Source of the DNA: Pedobacter quisquiliarum | Lineage (GTDB): Bacteria > Bacteroidota > Bacteroidia > Sphingobacteriales > Sphingobacteriaceae | Direction: 5' to 3' | NCBI RefSeq assembly: GCF_014642175.1 | Contig: NZ_BMIL01000002.1 | Location: forward strand, 248,001-312,000 | Length of the DNA stretch: 64,000 nt | Shown here: positions 7,911 to 16,041 of the stretch, piece by piece | Layout of the letters: every line of letters begins with the position of its first letter | Position numbering within the stretch: the first letter of the stretch is position 1 | The notes under the pieces: generated by a model | The model's input: the letters and a program-made list of their open reading frames with translations, nothing else | What the model was told of the DNA's origin: nothing | The model's database searches: none | Translations under genes and position numbers: made by a program

Positions 7911-9537
7911 AAGGGGGTTTAGGGATCTGAATGGTTGCCTTTCTGTCCCATCCCGCGCGTATAGAAAGCTCCTGCGGCTCATTGTAAATCTGCTCTGGCA
8001 GCAGCTGCAGACTTACCCTTCCGGTATCCCAGAGGCCATTGTTATTCGTATCGTACACCACGCGAACAAAGTACTTACCCGCACGGTAATTATTGAAGTT
8101 TAGCGTGGTGTCCCTTTTTATAACGTGTTCTGAAATGGTCTCCTTCCGCTCGTTCGTCACCTGCAGAATATAGCTTTTTTGCTGTTCCGGTAACTTCACG
8201 GTAACGCTTAAACTACCATAATCATCTGCACTGGCCAATGTAAATACCTTCGTGAATTCCTTGTTTTTGGCGTTGAACATGCCCGTTACAGCACCTGGAC
8301 TAAACTTCATCTGATAGTCTGTTCCACGGTCCCAATCGAAGTCCACAAAGTAACTCAGAAAGTCCGCCGAGTCCTTCTGCAGCTGAAATCCGCGCACTGC
8401 TACGGAATCTTCCAGCAGCTCTATTTTGCTCGGATCGATACCAGTCACCGGGCTGGGGAAGGTGAGGCGCATACGATTATTTGGATTCAACTGACCGCCT
8501 TCCAGGTTGTCCGCCGGCATCAGATTCCGGGTGTAGGTATCCTTTTTACCGCGTGTAAGTTTTACGGTTTGCAGTAATTTACCCGCTTCCATAATGGATA
8601 CTTTGGTCGAGTCAAAGCTCAGATCATTTAACCAGACACGTACACTGTCGTTCGTTTTACTGAACTGAAATAACTTTGCAGCATCCAGATTGGAGGGTTC
8701 CGTAACGACCACACTTGGCTGTCGCAACTTCTGATTCCAGGTTAGCAGGATCGTTCCATCCGCCGCAATCCGCCGGTCATTCATCCGGAATTCCTGTGGC
8801 TCTTCCTTAAAAACTTTGATCTTAAGGTCCGATACATTCTCGGTTAAAACCACAGAATCTGGCAAGAAACCAATCTCATCAGAAACCTGCTGATAAACTT
8901 TATCGCTGGTTTTTTCCTTTAATGCATATACTTTATAAGTGTTCTCCCGAAGATTGTTCAACTGAAAACGGCCGGAACTATCCGTAGTGGTATAGATCGA
9001 TGGCTTTGTTTTTCCAATGATCGTATCTCGATCTATCGGTACGATGAAAGCCAAAGCATCGAGTAGGGGCTCGCCGGTTAGTGCGTCGATCACCTGACCA
9101 CTCATCGTTAAAGAATCCAGTTTTGGACCCGTCGCAAAGACGTAAGTGAAATTTTTCAGCACGTTGCTTTCGTTGATGTCTGCAATAGACTTCCCGAAGT
9201 TCAGCGTATAGGTGGTATTTTTTTCCAGAGTATCCTGGAAGCTGATCTCCAATGCACGCTTTTTAATTTTCAATTGCGGCAAGCGTTCCATATCGGGGGA
9301 GACGCTAAACTCCCGAAACTGGTCGTTCAGTTTGAAGTACTCGTCAAACTGAATCACGATCGTCTTCGCATTAAAGTTTGTCGTCAGATTCTCCGGCACC
9401 ATTTTCAAAATCTTAGGTGCTATGCTGTCGCGAGGTCCGCCTTGTATGGTTTTCTGGCTCGCACAGCCGCCAACCAGGAAAATTTGGTAAAAACCATAGG
9501 TGAAAATCAAGAGGAACTGCCAGGTTTTAAATTTCAT
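7903..9537 (-). CDS. Ig-like (Big_5) domain lipoprotein
   Basis: 544 residues. A hydrophobic N-terminus ends in a lipobox-like VGGC near residue 25, so the protein is probably a lipoprotein. It is followed by the segment GGPRDSIAPKI (about 33-43), a hallmark of a widespread Bacteroidota 'Ig-like domain-containing protein'. The first 100 or so residues after that resemble Big_5, with a DEYFKL strand. A carboxypeptidase-regulatory-like stretch (about 140-210) and a C-terminal region with DTNNNGLWDTG (calcium-site-like) near 506 come next. The function is unknown and the cell surface or periplasm is the likely place. The start is an ATG. Confidence 0.8.
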   Translation of the reverse strand: MKFKTWQFLLIFTYGFYQIFLVGGCASQKTIQGGPRDSIAPKILKMVPENLTTNFNAKTIVIQFDEYFKLNDQFREFSVSPDMERLPQLKIKKRALEISFQDTLEKNTTYTLNFGKSIADINESNVLKNFTYVFATGPKLDSLTMSGQVIDALTGEPLLDALAFIVPIDRDTIIGKTKPSIYTTTDSSGRFQLNNLRENTYKVYALKEKTSDKVYQQVSDEIGFLPDSVVLTENVSDLKIKVFKEEPQEFRMNDRRIAADGTILLTWNQKLRQPSVVVTEPSNLDAAKLFQFSKTNDSVRVWLNDLSFDSTKVSIMEAGKLLQTVKLTRGKKDTYTRNLMPADNLEGGQLNPNNRMRLTFPSPVTGIDPSKIELLEDSVAVRGFQLQKDSADFLSYFVDFDWDRGTDYQMKFSPGAVTGMFNAKNKEFTKVFTLASADDYGSLSVTVKLPEQQKSYILQVTNERKETISEHVIKRDTTLNFNNYRAGKYFVRVVYDTNNNGLWDTGRVSLQLLPEQIYNEPQELSIRAGWDRKATIQIPKPPSI

Positions 9538-9605
9538 TGTTTTTAGCGTTTTTAAGACGTTATTACTTGCTGGAATGTAATCTGTTTAAAAATTTATAAA
9601 AATGC

Positions 9606-9622
9606 TTTAGATCGCATCTAAA
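9606..9622. terminator. Small hairpin, candidate mnmG terminator
   Basis: TTTAGAT-CGC-ATCTAAA is a perfect 7-bp stem with a three-base loop. On the minus strand it is followed by a T-rich stretch, so it can end transcription from mnmG. Confidence 0.45.
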
Positions 9623-9679
9623 TAGGTTGATTTTTAAACACTATATTTTTAGATATAAGCCACTGAAAATCAACCTATT
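9621..9679. repeat. Long inverted repeat just after the mnmG stop
   Basis: AATAGGTTGATTTT (9621-9634) and its exact reverse complement (9666-9679) are separated by 31 bases. This gives a 14-bp stem beginning five bases after the mnmG stop codon on the minus strand. The loop itself can pair (TATA arms). It sits next to the 7-bp hairpin at 9606-9622. Confidence 0.8.
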
Positions 9680-9684
9680 GTATT

Positions 9685-11547
9685 TTATCTGCTGATATGA
9701 ACCATCAAAACAGAGATATCTGAAGGCGAAACGCCCGAAATTCTGGATGCCTGACCCAATGTTCTTGGTTTAATCTTCAATAATTTCTCTCTGGCCTCTT
9801 TAGATAAGGAATTCAGCTGCGCATAATCAAAGTCTGGATTGATGTCCTTGTCTTCCATCTTCTGCATTTTGGCTACAATCTCCTGTTCCTTTTCAAAGTA
9901 GCTGTCGTATTTAATCTTGATCTCCGCTTGCTCAACCGTCTCCTGATCGAACTTGCTCAACAGCTCGTTCAATGCCGGACTCACCTTACGTACGTCTTCA
10001 ATCGATACTTGAGGACGGCTCAGCAAGCTGAACAATTTCACATTCTGACTGATCGGGCTGGTGCCTAATTCCTGCAACATATCATTGGCTTGCGACATCT
10101 CAATGCCTTGCTTGCGACTGAACGCCACAATCTCATCCGAGTTCGCAACTTTCTGCTTCACGATTTCCAGACGCTCATCACTGATCAATCCAAGTTCATG
10201 ACCAATAGGGGAGAGACGGATGTCCGCATTATCTTGTCTTAATAACAATCGGTGTTCTGCTCTCGAGGTAAACATACGATACGGTTCTTCGGTACCTTTT
10301 GTTACCAGATCGTCGATCAATACCCCAATATAAGACTCAGATCGCTTCATAATCAACTCATGTTGATCATTTACCTTCTGATGCGCGTTGATTCCAGCGA
10401 TAAAGCCTTGACTTGCAGCCTCTTCATAGCCTGTTGTTCCATTAATCTGTCCTGCAAAGAACAAATTCTTGATTTTCTTGGTCTCTAAGGTTAAATCCAG
10501 TTGGGTAGGTGGGAAATAATCGTACTCAATGGCGTAACCCGGACGGAACATTTTGGCATTCTCGAATCCTGGGATTTGCGTAAGCGCTCGGTATTGTACG
10601 TCTTCCGGTAAAGAAGTAGAGAATCCATTTACGTAGATCTCTACGGTATTCCAGCCTTCCGGTTCTACGAAAATCTGGTGACGGTCACGTTCTGCGAAGC
10701 GATTGATCTTATCTTCAATAGAAGGGCAGTAGCGTGGCCCAAGTCCTTTAATACGGCCGGTAAACATCGGCGATTTCTCAAAACCTTCCTTCAGGGTTTC
10801 GTGTACTTTCGAATTGGTGTAGGTGATCCAGCAGCAGCGTTGTTCTTTCGAACGCTCCACTTTTGTGTAAGAGAAACGGCCTGGATTTTCATCACCCCAT
10901 TGCTCTTCCATTAAGGAATAATTCAATGACCGACCATCCACACGTGGCGGGGTACCGGTCTTCATACGGCCTGCTTCGAAACCGATTGAAGTAAGTTGTT
11001 CGGTTAAGCCTGTAGCAGATTTTTCCCCGGTACGGCCACCACCAAATTTCTTCTCGCCAATGTGGATCAATCCATTCAGGAAGGTACCATTTGTAAGTAC
11101 GACAGACTTGCCATGTATCTCTACACCGATGGAAGTTTTAACACCACAAACAACATTGTCTTTGATGATTAAACTGCTCACCATATCCTGCCAGAAATCT
11201 ACATTTGGGGTACGCTCCAGTGCTAGTCGCCATTCTTCTGCGAAACGCTTCCTGTCGTTCTGCGCACGTGGGCTCCACATGGCAGGACCTTTAGAAAGGT
11301 TCAGCATTCTGAATTGCAAAGTTGTTTTATCGGCAATGATTCCAGAGTATCCACCCATGGCATCAATCTCCCGCACAATCTGTCCTTTTGCTACGCCACC
11401 CATCGCCGGATTACAACTCATCTGGGCAATGGTCTCCATATTCATCGTTATTAAGAGCACTGAAGAACCTAAATTTGCTGCGGCGGCCGCGGCCTCACAG
11501 CCCGCGTGTCCAGCGCCTACAACGATGACATCATACGTTTTAAACAT
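9685..11547 (-). CDS. mnmG: tRNA uridine-5-carboxymethylaminomethyl(34) synthesis enzyme MnmG
   Basis: 620 residues, full length. With MnmE it installs the cmnm5 group on U34 of several tRNAs, using FAD. The FAD motif [14 protein letters not shown] starts at residue 11. SCNPAMGG (about 45-52), [20 protein letters not shown] (about 195-203) and the late [18 protein letters not shown] segment are classical. The C-terminal helical domain ends with the usual ISGVSPSDI region. The start is an ATG. Two parS-like sites lie in the 72 bases upstream. Two hairpins lie downstream. Confidence 0.97.
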   Translation of the reverse strand: MFKTYDVIVVGAGHAGCEAAAAAANLGSSVLLITMNMETIAQMSCNPAMGGVAKGQIVREIDAMGGYSGIIADKTTLQFRMLNLSKGPAMWSPRAQNDRKRFAEEWRLALERTPNVDFWQDMVSSLIIKDNVVCGVKTSIGVEIHGKSVVLTNGTFLNGLIHIGEKKFGGGRTGEKSATGLTEQLTSIGFEAGRMKTGTPPRVDGRSLNYSLMEEQWGDENPGRFSYTKVERSKEQRCCWITYTNSKVHETLKEGFEKSPMFTGRIKGLGPRYCPSIEDKINRFAERDRHQIFVEPEGWNTVEIYVNGFSTSLPEDVQYRALTQIPGFENAKMFRPGYAIEYDYFPPTQLDLTLETKKIKNLFFAGQINGTTGYEEAASQGFIAGINAHQKVNDQHELIMKRSESYIGVLIDDLVTKGTEEPYRMFTSRAEHRLLLRQDNADIRLSPIGHELGLISDERLEIVKQKVANSDEIVAFSRKQGIEMSQANDMLQELGTSPISQNVKLFSLLSRPQVSIEDVRKVSPALNELLSKFDQETVEQAEIKIKYDSYFEKEQEIVAKMQKMEDKDINPDFDYAQLNSLSKEAREKLLKIKPRTLGQASRISGVSPSDISVLMVHISR

Positions 11548-11561
11548 GGTTTTTTGGGTTA

Positions 11562-11577
11562 TGTTTCACGTGGAACT
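11562..11577. promoter_or_regulatory. parS: parS-like site 1 (ParB/Spo0J binding)
   Basis: TGTTTCACGTGGAACT matches the widely conserved bacterial parS palindrome (TGTTTCACGTGAAACA, or the variant with GTGGAACA) at all but one or two positions, with the central CACGTG intact. It lies 15 bases upstream of the mnmG start. Confidence 0.8.
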
Positions 11578-11606
11578 TAGGTGAAAGTACATGCCTTTTC
11601 GACCCT

Positions 11607-11622
11607 TGTTCCACGTGGATTA
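11607..11622. promoter_or_regulatory. parS: parS-like site 2
   Basis: TGTTCCACGTGGATTA has an intact left half and core but a degraded right end. It is exactly 45 bases from site 1 and overlaps the stop codon of the upstream gene. Confidence 0.6.
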
Positions 11623-11859
11623 TTTTGATTTTATATTCTTTAAGAGGTTAAACAGGGACACCAGTACCCACACACTTTCCAGCACCACGAATGGCATAAA
11701 GTTGATCATCCAGGCAGAAACGCCGGCTAACGCGGCACCCACCAGATTCATCAAGCTATAGCTATTGCTCTCTACGCGGATCACTTTCAGGATCTGCAGC
11801 AGGAAGGCAATCAATAAGATTGATACACCTGCTGTGGCTAAAAAGTCTGAAGTACTCAT
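11620..11859 (-). CDS. Small membrane protein, CBU_0592-like
   Basis: 79 residues with three hydrophobic segments (about 7-25, 36-52 and 54-72) and a basic tail. The pattern (SILLIAFLLQ at the start, SYSLMNLVGA and a late SLFNLLK) resembles the CBU_0592-like family of small membrane proteins of unknown function. The start is an ATG. It lies six bases after the ABC-F gene on the same strand and is followed by the parS sites and mnmG. Confidence 0.78.
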   Translation of the reverse strand: MSTSDFLATAGVSILLIAFLLQILKVIRVESNSYSLMNLVGAALAGVSAWMINFMPFVVLESVWVLVSLFNLLKNIKSK

Positions 11860-11865
11860 GATTCC

Positions 11866-13743
11866 TTAGTTGTTTTTTTCTGATAGTTCTAACCAGCGTT
11901 CCATCACCTGATCCAGCTGTCTATTCAGCTTCTGGATTTCGCCGGAGACACGCTCGATTTCTTTATAGTCGCCACTATAGATGTTGGATAGGGAGCTTGT
12001 CAGACTTACAATTTTATCTTCCAGCGTTGCTATGTTCGCTTCAGATTCTTCAAGTTCTTTCTGCTCTTTATAGCTAAGCTTTTTCGTTGAATCTTTCGCT
12101 GTCGTTGTTTCCGTAGCAGCAGCAGCCGTTACCGCTTTCTTCTGTGCGTTTTCTTTCAGCTGCTCCAGGCTTAAACGATATTCTGAGTAGTTACCATTGT
12201 AAATATTCACCTCGCCATTGCCTTCCATGATGAACAATTGCTCACTCATTTTATCAAGCAAATACCTATCGTGGGATACCAGGATCAATACGCCGGGGAA
12301 GTTCTCCAGGAATTCCTCCAGTACGTTCAGCGTACCAATATCAAGATCGTTCGTAGGCTCATCCAGGATTAAGAAGTTCGGATTTTGCATCAATACTTTC
12401 ATCAGGTGCAAACGCTTCTTCTCACCACCGCTAAGCTTCTCCACCATGCCGTGTTGCTTTTTAGGCGGGAATAAAAATAGGGTAAGCAGGGCAGAAGCAG
12501 AGATCGTCTGGCCGTCGGCCATCTTGATGTATTCTGCGTCAGATTTTACGATATCGATTACGCGTTCCTTTTCATTGAAAGCTAAACCACCTTGTTTGTA
12601 GTAGCCATATACCGTCGTTTCACCAACGCTCACATTACCTTTTTCTGGTTGCAGATATCCGGTGATGATGTTTAGCAAAGTGGATTTACCAGTTCCGTTT
12701 TTACCGGCCAGACCGATACGATCTGCACGCTTAAACGTATAAGAGAAATCATTGATGATTTTCTTCTCATCGAAACTCTGACCGATATGGTCCAGCTCCA
12801 GAATCTTATTACCCTGACGGGCCATTTTCACATTTAAGGTTATGCTGCCGTTTTCAGCGTTCTGTTTGGTTCTGCTATCTAAATCATAAAATGCATCAAT
12901 ACGGGCCTGCGATTTGGTACCACGTGCCTGCGGCATTCTACGCATCCATTCCAGCTCCTTTTTCAGTAGATTTTTGTTCTTTTGGAAGGTCGCCTCATCA
13001 GAAGCTTCACGTTCAGATTTCTTCTCTAAGAAATAAGCATAGTTCCCGTTATAGGTAAATGTTTTTCCTTTATCCAGCTCTACGATGGTATTACAAACGT
13101 TATCCAGGAAATACCTGTCATGTGTAACCAGCAGTAAAGTCTTATTGCCTGATGTCAGCAGTTTCTCCAGCCACTCAATGGTATCAATATCCAGGTGGTT
13201 GGTTGGCTCATCCAGGATATAGAAATCCGGATCTTCAATCAACAGCTTGGCTAGTGCCAAACGTTTTTTCTGACCACCAGATAGGGTAGAGATCTGTTGC
13301 TGTAAATGGGTGATGCCCATTCTGCTCAAAATCGTTTTAATCTCGTGCTCATATTCCCAGGCATTGTGTTCGCTCAGCTCACCATACAAACGGTTCAGGT
13401 GATCTTCATCTGGATTTTCCTGTTCGATGAGTTCTTCGTATTCTTTGATCAGCTGCTGCTGTTTGTTCTCCAGTGAAAAGATAAAATCACTGATCGAATA
13501 GCCGTCCGGGAAAGTAGGTTCCTGATCCAGAAATCCGATCCGGACAGATTTATTCTTGACGATCTTGCCTTCCAGAGGAAGGAAGCGTTCAGCAAGCAAT
13601 TTAAGCAAAGTGCTTTTGCCTGCGCCGTTTATTCCAACCAGCGCAACACGTTGCCCGGTTTGAATTCCTAAAGTTAGTTTTTTAAATAGCCATTCATCAT
13701 GGTAAGCATGACCAAGGCCTTCAGCTGCAATTAATGTACTCAA
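11866..13743 (-). CDS. ABC-F family ATPase, Uup type
   Basis: 625 residues with two ABC domains and no membrane part. Walker A motifs GINGAGKST (37-45) and GKNGTGKST (about 347-355) are present, as are signatures LSGGQKKR and LSGGEKKR. Walker B motifs end in LDEPTNHLD and LDEPTNDLD. A charged C-terminal coiled coil starts with KLSYKEQKELEE (about 550), typical of Uup, which is linked to ribosome or DNA-related functions. The start must be the TTG at 13743: an in-frame TAA sits nine bases upstream and no ATG precedes the conserved N-terminus. TACTTTTG on the minus strand at 13781-13788 is a good -7 element. Confidence 0.92.
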   Translation of the reverse strand: MSTLIAAEGLGHAYHDEWLFKKLTLGIQTGQRVALVGINGAGKSTLLKLLAERFLPLEGKIVKNKSVRIGFLDQEPTFPDGYSISDFIFSLENKQQQLIKEYEELIEQENPDEDHLNRLYGELSEHNAWEYEHEIKTILSRMGITHLQQQISTLSGGQKKRLALAKLLIEDPDFYILDEPTNHLDIDTIEWLEKLLTSGNKTLLLVTHDRYFLDNVCNTIVELDKGKTFTYNGNYAYFLEKKSEREASDEATFQKNKNLLKKELEWMRRMPQARGTKSQARIDAFYDLDSRTKQNAENGSITLNVKMARQGNKILELDHIGQSFDEKKIINDFSYTFKRADRIGLAGKNGTGKSTLLNIITGYLQPEKGNVSVGETTVYGYYKQGGLAFNEKERVIDIVKSDAEYIKMADGQTISASALLTLFLFPPKKQHGMVEKLSGGEKKRLHLMKVLMQNPNFLILDEPTNDLDIGTLNVLEEFLENFPGVLILVSHDRYLLDKMSEQLFIMEGNGEVNIYNGNYSEYRLSLEQLKENAQKKAVTAAAATETTTAKDSTKKLSYKEQKELEESEANIATLEDKIVSLTSSLSNIYSGDYKEIERVSGEIQKLNRQLDQVMERWLELSEKNN

Positions 13744-13780
13744 TGTGTGTTCTTAACGAAGTTTATATGCGAAATTACTA

Positions 13781-13788
13781 CAAAAGTA
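13781..13788 (-). promoter_or_regulatory. Candidate -7 element for the ABC-F gene
   Basis: On the minus strand TACTTTTG matches TAnnTTTG and lies 38 bases before the TTG start. The -33 region is poor. Confidence 0.4.
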
Positions 13789-14061
13789 CGCAATAAATTT
13801 TTGCATTCAGTTTCAGGCATTTAACCCTATTGTAATTTTATGAGCGGCCCTTTGACGGCATGTCTTACCAGGCTGCCGATGTGATCAGTTCTCGAGAAAG
13901 TCAAAACTCATAAATTTAATTGTAAGAGGTTGTTATACAATATATTACAAATAATAAATGATGATTTTTGATCCTATAACCGCTTAAATTAACCGTTGTT
14001 ATTGGCCGATGATAAAGAGAAAAACAACCTTACAATGGCGCAGCAGTTAGGTACCAGCTTC

Positions 14062-14171
14062 GCCATCAACCCGGGGTCTATAGGGCCTATATACGGTGTC
14101 TATACGGGGTCCACCCGGCATATGGCCGCTTCAACCCCGGTTCAACCCTGTTTATACCCTGTTATAAGCAC
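14062..14171. repeat. Degenerate 11-bp tandem-periodic array, about ten units
   Basis: Cutting the sequence every 11 bases from 14062 gives units that all start with G and mostly follow GGnnTATAnCC or GGTTCAACCC. Examples are GGCCTATATAC, GGTGTCTATAC, GGTTCAACCCT and GTTTATACCCT. Left units are rich in GGGGT and right units in AACCC, so the array can partly fold on itself. Confidence 0.7.
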
Positions 14172-14274
14172 CAATCTTTCCCCTAAGTTTAAGGTGAATA
14201 GCGACCTGCAGGTGCTTACAAGCGCATAGAAGAATATTCCTATATTTACCTTTAACACGTTTAAATAAATCACC

Positions 14275-15195
14275 TTGAGAATTGACGCCCTCCACACCGA
14301 AAACATCCTTGTAAACAGAAAATCAGCAGCTGTAAAAAGCGAAATACCGGATGCCTTGCCGTTGTGTAAATCATTAAGCTTTGCTCAGGTTTTTAGTGTT
14401 CTGCTGTTCTTCCTGTTCTTACCGCTGTTGTCCGTTGCCCAAACCGATAGAACGCGGCAGACCGGGGGAAAAGCGGTAGGACTTAGCAATCCAATGCAGA
14501 CGGAAAAGCAAAATAAAGGCAAAAAATCCGGCCGAAAGGAAGCACAAAGCAAGTTGTTTGTGCCTAGAAATTACTTTTATTTCTCTTTGAAATTGCCCGT
14601 TGAGGAACTTGCAACCTACCTGCTTACGGAAGAATCGGAGCTGCTGGATTATGAGAATCAGAATGGTTTAATGCTCGACTTCGGCTATGGCAAACAGGTC
14701 AATAAGTACTTTACCGTAGAAGGGGGACTGGAGGCCTACCTGGGCAATTCATTAAACCTGCTGTACGAGCATGAGCAGGATGAAGGCCTGGACGAACTGC
14801 GCATCACCAACAGCGCATATGCCTTCCAGCTGAAGCCGATTTTTACCGTGCCATTAGATGAAGAAGTTACTTTAAGAATTGGTGCAGCCCTGAATTATCA
14901 ATTCTTGCGTAGTGCCGGCAAGTACTACAGCTACGCATACCGGGATGGGGAAGAAGTACTGGCCAGCGTTATTAAAAATACACACCGCTCCAGGTTTCTA
15001 TTGAATGTTAATCCATTTGTAGGCGCTGATTTTAAGGTAAGCGAACGCTGGGGATTAGGGGTGGACCTGAGTTATGTCCGGTATAACTGGGATAAGTCCA
15101 TCAGCGGCCTGCGTTTCAGCAACCAGACGGACCTGCAATTACCCCTGCACAAGACTTCTGATGTGTTCGTGGCCATTAAGGTCACTTTCCGCTAG
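14275..15195 (+). CDS. Outer-membrane beta-barrel-like protein, start uncertain
   Basis: Frame of 306 residues from a TTG. No ATG is available before the mature protein, and a TAA lies at 14266-14268. The signal peptide core (about 39-55 in this numbering, ending SVAQ) suggests that translation may really start at the TTG at 14362, which would give a normal short signal peptide. The mature part has alternating aromatic beta strands (YFYFSLKL, FTVEGGLEAYLG, LGVDLSYVRYNW) and ends in TFR. This fits a small porin-like barrel. Function unknown. No partner gene is adjacent. Confidence 0.65.
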   Translation: MRIDALHTENILVNRKSAAVKSEIPDALPLCKSLSFAQVFSVLLFFLFLPLLSVAQTDRTRQTGGKAVGLSNPMQTEKQNKGKKSGRKEAQSKLFVPRNYFYFSLKLPVEELATYLLTEESELLDYENQNGLMLDFGYGKQVNKYFTVEGGLEAYLGNSLNLLYEHEQDEGLDELRITNSAYAFQLKPIFTVPLDEEVTLRIGAALNYQFLRSAGKYYSYAYRDGEEVLASVIKNTHRSRFLLNVNPFVGADFKVSERWGLGVDLSYVRYNWDKSISGLRFSNQTDLQLPLHKTSDVFVAIKVTFR

Positions 15196-15196
15196 T

Positions 15197-15667
15197 TTAA
15201 AGCTTTGCGGTCGCCGCAGTGCTGGACGTCGCGGGTTTGAGCACCCTTTTCGCCAGGTAAAAATCTTCCTTTTCAGTCATGATCTTTTTTGCAACCTTAC
15301 CCTTATCCGGGTAGCCCAGCAAATGCAGCGTGCCGTGCACCATAACCCTGCACAGTTCATCCATAAAATCATGCTTGTATGCTGCCGCATTTTCCCGGAT
15401 CCTGTCTATGCTGATAAAAATATCGCTCACAATCGTTTTCGGCACCTCTGCGTTATCGAAAGTGATCACGTCAGTATAAGTGTCATGATTCAGGTACTGT
15501 TGGTTTATACCGAGTAAATATTCGTCAGAACAAAAGATGAAGTTAAGTTCTTCCAGCTTGTAGCCTTCAGCCTCGATGGTATCCCGCAACCAGTTACGGA
15601 TGATGGTCTTCTGTTTCAGTGTGAAGGAGATCTCCTCGGTAAAGAAGTGTATTGCAGCTTTGCTCAT
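15197..15667 (-). CDS. ybeY: Endoribonuclease YbeY (rRNA maturation)
   Basis: 156 residues from the ATG at 15667. The frame continues to a TTG at 15685, but the family start AIHFFTEEISF supports the ATG. The metal-binding segment reads HGTLHLLGYPDKGK (about 112-125): two His are conserved, and the third ligand position has Asp-Lys instead of Asp-His, as is common in Bacteroidota. YbeY processes 16S rRNA 3' ends and takes part in ribosome quality control. A terminator of the upstream cold-shock gene ends 23 bases before its start, so it has its own promoter or relies on read-through. Confidence 0.93.
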   Translation of the reverse strand: MSKAAIHFFTEEISFTLKQKTIIRNWLRDTIEAEGYKLEELNFIFCSDEYLLGINQQYLNHDTYTDVITFDNAEVPKTIVSDIFISIDRIRENAAAYKHDFMDELCRVMVHGTLHLLGYPDKGKVAKKIMTEKEDFYLAKRVLKPATSSTAATAKL

Positions 15668-15689
15668 GTTGTATTGAAAATGCAAAGGT

Positions 15690-15722
15690 AAAAAAAAAGC
15701 TCCCCGGAAGTTCCGGGAAGCT
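15690..15722 (-). terminator. Rho-independent terminator of the cold-shock gene
   Basis: On the minus strand AGCTTCCCGGA-ACT-TCCGGGGAGCT forms an 11-bp stem (one G-T pair) followed by nine T. It lies 23 bases after the csp stop. Confidence 0.93.
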
Positions 15723-15745
15723 CGTACGAATATGGTTAATGAAAT

Positions 15746-15937
15746 CTAGATTACTTTAACATTGATCGCGTTCAAACCTTTTTTGCCGCTTTCTACATCG
15801 TATTCTACTTTGTCGTTTTCACGGATTTCATCGATAAGGCCTGTTGAGTGTACAAAGATTTCGCTATCGCCGTTTGTAGGAATGATAAATCCGAATCCTT
15901 TTGTAACATTAAAAAATTTTACTGTTCCTTCTTGCAT
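15746..15937 (-). CDS. Cold-shock domain protein
   Basis: 63 residues, a single cold-shock domain. RNA-binding motifs are KGFGFI (RNP1, about 13-18) and EIFVHS (RNP2, about 26-31). Such proteins bind single-stranded RNA or DNA and act as RNA chaperones. It is a single-gene transcript: a strong terminator follows. A weak promoter is visible 5' on the minus strand (CTTG, 18 bases, TACATTG, at 15994-15966). The implied leader is short, unlike E. coli cspA. Confidence 0.95.
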   Translation of the reverse strand: MQEGTVKFFNVTKGFGFIIPTNGDSEIFVHSTGLIDEIRENDKVEYDVESGKKGLNAINVKVI

Positions 15938-15987
15938 TGTATTATGTATTAAAAAATTAAGTGTGCAATGTAGTCATTATTTATTAT

Positions 15988-16011
15988 AAACAAGTAAATG
16001 CTTGTTTTTTT
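15988..16011. terminator. AT-rich hairpin after the lipoprotein gene
   Basis: AAACAAG-TAAATG-CTTGTTT forms a 7-bp stem. The longer T run is on the plus strand, where no gene needs it. On the minus strand it follows the gene ending at 16042, so its role as a terminator is only possible. Confidence 0.3.
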
Positions 16012-16041
16012 GGGGAATATAGAAATTACTTGACTTTGAAA

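Larger units (their letters stand above)
13744..14274. other. Long intergenic region with 11-bp periodic sequence
   Basis: 531 bases between divergent genes. The left half is AT-rich with the ABC-F promoter. A GC-richer patch at 13,839-13,912 carries only a 25-codon minus-strand frame. From about 14,040 to 14,171 the sequence has an 11-bp period. A 65-codon frame with an ATG at 14,035 crosses it, but its composition follows the repeat, so I do not call a gene. Confidence 0.6.

Noticed and set aside
13839..13912. Possible 25-codon minus-strand peptide in a GC-richer patch
   Set aside because: Too short, TTG start only, no known family. It may be a decayed gene end, but one copy cannot show this.
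13996..14229. 77-codon frame (ATG at 14035) over the 11-bp array
   Set aside because: The peptide simply reads the 11-bp repeat (33 bases = 11 codons). No homology I recognise; better described as repeat DNA.
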